This document shows positions 61,129 to 64,000 of a DNA stretch of 64,000 nucleotides, in pieces. The stretch is taken from the NCBI RefSeq assembly GCF_025245835.1, contig NZ_JAOBWS010000004.1:62001-126000 (forward strand), written 5' to 3'. This stretch comes from Rheinheimera sp. 4Y26 (lineage in GTDB: Bacteria > Pseudomonadota > Gammaproteobacteria > Enterobacterales > Alteromonadaceae). Under the pieces are notes generated by a model. The model worked only from the letters and a program-made list of their open reading frames with translations. It was not told where the DNA came from and ran no database searches. Both the position numbers and the translations under genes were made by a program. The stretch's first letter is position 1. Every line of letters starts with the position of its first letter.

Positions 61129-62139
61129 TTATAAGCTGTTGACGATCGAACGGATAAGCTGTGGTCCCTGATAAATAAAGCCGGTATAAATCTGTACTAA
61201 CTGCGCGCCGGCATTGAGTTTTTCCTGAGCCGACTCGGCACTGTCAATACCACCTACGCCGATGATCGGCATATCAGGCCCAACAGCGGATCGAAGCTGC
61301 CGGATCACTTCAGTGCTTTTTAACCGCACCGGCGCCCCGCTTAAACCGCCACTTTCATTGGCATGCTTTAAACCGGCCACAGCACTACGCTCCAGTGTGG
61401 TGTTGGTGGCTATAGCACCATCCATTTTGCTCTGTAATAAAGTTTCAGCCACTTGTTGTACTGCAACTTCATCCATATCAGGGGCGATTTTGACAAAGAC
61501 CGGCACATACTTGCCATGTTTGGCCGCTAAATCCAGTTGCTCGTTTTTCACAGCGTTCAGTAAATCCAGTAGCGCATCACCAAACTGCAAATCGCGCAGG
61601 CCTGGCGTATTGGGTGAGGAAATATTTACAGTGATATAACTGGCATATGGGTAAACTTTGCGCATGCAATGCACATAATCATCTTTACCCTGCTCGTTTG
61701 GCGTGTCTTTGTTTTTGCCAATATTGATACCAAGTACACCTTTGTATTGGGCTTTTTTTACGTTTTCAACCAGATAATCAACACCTTTATTATTAAAACC
61801 CATACGGTTAATAATAGCGTTTGCCTCTGGCAGGCGGAATAACCGCGGTTTGTCATTGCCGGCCTGTGGTCTTGGTGTGACTGTACCTACTTCAATAAAG
61901 CCAAAACCCATTTGGGCAAAGGCATCAATACAATCGGCATTTTTATCAAGGCCAGCTGCAAGTCCAACCGGATTATCAAAAGTGATACCGGCCACTGTCA
62001 GAGGTTTTGGCTGGATCTGCTGGCGCCATAACATCGACAACGGCGTATGCTGTAAAGCTTTTAAGCTGTCGAGGGCAAAATGATGCGATTTTTCCGCATC
62101 AGCACAAAACATCAGATCACGTGCAATTTTGTAAAACAT
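61129..62139 (-). CDS. pyrD: Dihydroorotate dehydrogenase (quinone), class 2
   Basis: Oxidises dihydroorotate to orotate with quinone as acceptor at the inner membrane. 336 residues. The N-terminal amphipathic helix ([20 protein letters not shown]) for membrane association and [19 protein letters not shown] are class 2 features; [10 protein letters not shown] contains the catalytic Ser of this class. Followed by zapC. Confidence 0.97.
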   Translation of the reverse strand: MFYKIARDLMFCADAEKSHHFALDSLKALQHTPLSMLWRQQIQPKPLTVAGITFDNPVGLAAGLDKNADCIDAFAQMGFGFIEVGTVTPRPQAGNDKPRLFRLPEANAIINRMGFNNKGVDYLVENVKKAQYKGVLGINIGKNKDTPNEQGKDDYVHCMRKVYPYASYITVNISSPNTPGLRDLQFGDALLDLLNAVKNEQLDLAAKHGKYVPVFVKIAPDMDEVAVQQVAETLLQSKMDGAIATNTTLERSAVAGLKHANESGGLSGAPVRLKSTEVIRQLRSAVGPDMPIIGVGGIDSAESAQEKLNAGAQLVQIYTGFIYQGPQLIRSIVNSL

Positions 62140-62183
62140 AACCAGGCCTTTGTATTTAATGTAAAAAGATAACGCAGCACATT

Positions 62184-62213
62184 TTAAAAAAATGCCCCGG
62201 CAGTCGGGGCATT
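62184..62213 (-). terminator. Terminator of the glutamate dehydrogenase gene
   Basis: On the minus strand a perfect 9-bp stem (AATGCCCCG/CGGGGCATT) with 5-base loop is followed by a run of T. It lies between the dehydrogenase stop and pyrD. Confidence 0.9.
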
Positions 62214-62247
62214 TCTGTTTGATGTCAAACTTTAGTTCACAACCGCG

Positions 62248-64000
62248 TTATTTCACGTTGTCGCAGTGGTGGCTTAATAACATCAGCTCACGCAAGGCAA
62301 CAGAGAACTTGGCGAACTCGTGGCTCTTGGTGGTTTTAAACTCGGCCAGCATCATGCTCCAGCGCGACAGCACCAGTTCATTCGACTTCAGCCAGTTCTG
62401 GATCACTTCGTCTGACGAACAGGCGTTGTGACAGGTACGAACCACGACCTGAGACAGCGCACGTTGTTGCCAATCCAGCTCTTCGCGGTATGAAGCGCGC
62501 GCCAGAGCCTGCCAGTGGTTGCTGACCGGCTGTTGGGTGATTTGCTCCAGGAACCAGTGTAAGTCCAGCTTGTCACCGAGCTTAAAGTAAATTTCCGCAG
62601 CCAATAACAAGTCGGTTTTTTCCGCATCAGCGACCTGGGCAATATCCATCACCGAGAACACAGTGCTTAACTGTGCCAGATAACGTGCCACATTGACCGG
62701 CACCTGCTGTGCCACCAGGCTGTCCTGATGTTCCTGCAGTGCTGCCGCTTCTGCAGACGCCAATAATCTTGGTAACTGCTCAGAAATTTGCACAAAAGCT
62801 GGTTTGAAAAACGCCACAGTTTGCGCGATATCCATTGCTTTGTTGCGATGACGCAGGAACCAGCGTGTTACACGGCGCATAGTACGGCGTAACTGGAACA
62901 ACAAGCGGGTTTGCAGATCAGCGGCAATGACGTTGTCTAAATCTTCCAGTTGATGCCAGATACTTTCCACATCAAACAGTTCACGGGCGATGGTGTAAGA
63001 AATAATGACTTCAGCCACAGTGGAGCCTGTTTCTTCCATCATCCGGTGCGCAAAATTGGCGCCCATATCGTTCACCAGCATATTGGCAAGCTTAGTGGCG
63101 ATAATTTCGGCTTTCAGCGGATGGTTTTCCATTTGTGTTGCATAACGCTCCTGCAACACTTTCGGGAATGCACCAATCAGCTCTTGTTTAAAGAACGCAT
63201 TGTCAGACACTTCAGGCGTCACCAGCTGCTCTTTTAACACCATTTTGCCGTAAGCGGTCAAAATGGCGAGCTCTGGACGGGTTAAACCAACACCTTTCAC
63301 CATCCGCTCTGCCAGCATGTCGTCCGTTGGCAGGAATTCCAGCTCGCGGTTTAACTTGCCGTCTTTTTCCAGGGCATGGATAAAACGGGTGTATTCTTTG
63401 AGCTGCTCAGCACCTAACAACGAAGAGACTGAAATACTCTGGGTCTGACGGTAACAGTCGTTAATGACGATGTCCGCCACGTCATTGGTCATGTCGTACA
63501 GCAACTCGTTACGCTGTTTCAGCGTCATATCACCGCTGGCGACCATGGCGTTGAGCAGAATTTTGATGTTCACTTCGTTATCTGAACAGTCAACACCACC
63601 GACGTTATCGATAAAATCGGTATTAATACGGCCACCGTTTGCAGCGTATTCAATACGGCCACGTTGGGTGGTACCTAAGTTACCGCCTTCACCAATAATT
63701 TTGGCTTTGACTTCTTTACCGTTTACACGCAGCGGTTCAGAAGCACGATCGCCCACTTCGGCATGGCTTTCGTCCGTCGCTTTGACGTAAGTACCGATAC
63801 CACCGTTCCAAATCAGGTCCACTTCCATCATTAATGCAGCGCGGATCAACTCATTCGGCGTTAATGAGGTTTTGTCAGTGCCAAGCATGGCCTGCATTTG
63901 CGGGCTCAGTTTAATGGCCTTGGCGCTACGCAGGAAGACACCGCCCCCTTCAGAAATCAGCTCTTTGTTGTAATCATCCCAGGTTGAAGTCGGCAGATTA
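62248..64000 (-). CDS. gdhB: NAD-specific glutamate dehydrogenase, large type, 5' end outside window
   Basis: C-terminal 583 residues or so of the roughly 1600-residue (180 kDa-class) NAD-dependent glutamate dehydrogenase that deaminates glutamate to 2-oxoglutarate. The frame stays open to the right edge (STWDDYNKELISEGGGVFLR). Family stretches include VDLIWNGGIGTYVKA and NLGTTQRGRIEYAANGGRIN with DNVGGVDCSDNEVNIKILLN. The helical C-terminal region regulates oligomerisation. Fits the amino-acid catabolic theme with the AST enzymes, whose end product is glutamate. Confidence 0.96.
   Translation of the reverse strand, partial: NLPTSTWDDYNKELISEGGGVFLRSAKAIKLSPQMQAMLGTDKTSLTPNELIRAALMMEVDLIWNGGIGTYVKATDESHAEVGDRASEPLRVNGKEVKAKIIGEGGNLGTTQRGRIEYAANGGRINTDFIDNVGGVDCSDNEVNIKILLNAMVASGDMTLKQRNELLYDMTNDVADIVINDCYRQTQSISVSSLLGAEQLKEYTRFIHALEKDGKLNRELEFLPTDDMLAERMVKGVGLTRPELAILTAYGKMVLKEQLVTPEVSDNAFFKQELIGAFPKVLQERYATQMENHPLKAEIIATKLANMLVNDMGANFAHRMMEETGSTVAEVIISYTIARELFDVESIWHQLEDLDNVIAADLQTRLLFQLRRTMRRVTRWFLRHRNKAMDIAQTVAFFKPAFVQISEQLPRLLASAEAAALQEHQDSLVAQQVPVNVARYLAQLSTVFSVMDIAQVADAEKTDLLLAAEIYFKLGDKLDLHWFLEQITQQPVSNHWQALARASYREELDWQQRALSQVVVRTCHNACSSDEVIQNWLKSNELVLSRWSMMLAEFKTTKSHEFAKFSVALRELMLLSHHCDNVK

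Overview
The window is ordinary chromosomal DNA of a gammaproteobacterium, most likely an Alteromonadales/Chromatiaceae-type organism such as Rheinheimera (inferred from protein sequences and gene order; not testable here without a search). Almost all of it is protein-coding, with short intergenic gaps, clear rho-independent terminators and one tRNA gene. There is no prophage, insertion sequence, CRISPR array or rRNA operon.

Layout. 1-4213: arginine succinyltransferase (AST) operon argD/astC-astA-astD (minus; astD runs off the left edge), with a divergent AsnC/Lrp-type regulator. 4355-6130: NAD malic enzyme. 6425-11872: an accessory stretch holding an orphan lipoprotein, a two-gene minus-strand operon (M9 collagenase with a C-terminal dockerin-like module, followed by a small cohesin-like protein with a PEP-CTERM-like tail), a DUF1543 protein and an unknown protein with an N-terminal basic region plus leucine zipper. 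11953-24002 (minus): housekeeping genes nhaP2, pyrF, lapB, lapA, ihfB, rpsA, cmk, aroA, serC, gyrA. 24213-25615: ubiG and a HAD phosphatase best read as MupP. 26067-29816: class Ia ribonucleotide reductase operon nrdA-nrdB-yfaE behind two NrdR-like boxes. 29930-31094: yceJ-yceI. 31516-41897: chemosensory cluster mcp-cheY-STAS-cheA-cheW-mcp-cheR-cheB-(REC-EAL), converging with a minus-strand cheY-cheD pair. 42020-44265: trhO, yaeQ and a LysE-type exporter. 44497-46905: TonB-dependent receptor with three His-rich loops and a Zur-like operator, probably a zinc receptor. 47067-47157: tRNA-Ser(UGA). 47381-49432: yccA and tusDCB-tusE. 49515-57011 (minus): small membrane protein, serS, crcB, rarA, lolA, ftsK, lrp. 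57147-58907: ald and a DUF192 lipoprotein. 59010-64000 (minus): DUF2960-like protein, acyltransferase, zapC, pyrD and the C-terminal part of the large NAD-glutamate dehydrogenase, cut by the right edge.

How the genes fit together. AST enzymes, alanine dehydrogenase, NAD-glutamate dehydrogenase, a secreted collagenase and an amino-acid exporter suit an organism living on peptides and amino acids. The chemosensory cluster ends in a c-di-GMP phosphodiesterase response regulator, suggesting a link from receptors to c-di-GMP turnover.

The best candidate for an undescribed system is the collagenase/cohesin-like pair at 7182-10214: one protein carries a dockerin-like module with two calcium-loop motifs, and the next gene encodes a cohesin-like partner with a putative surface-sorting tail. 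This would be a minimal two-gene device for displaying a protease on the cell surface. Second is the bZIP-like protein at 11366-11872, with copies of a TTACGTAA palindrome upstream of and inside its gene.
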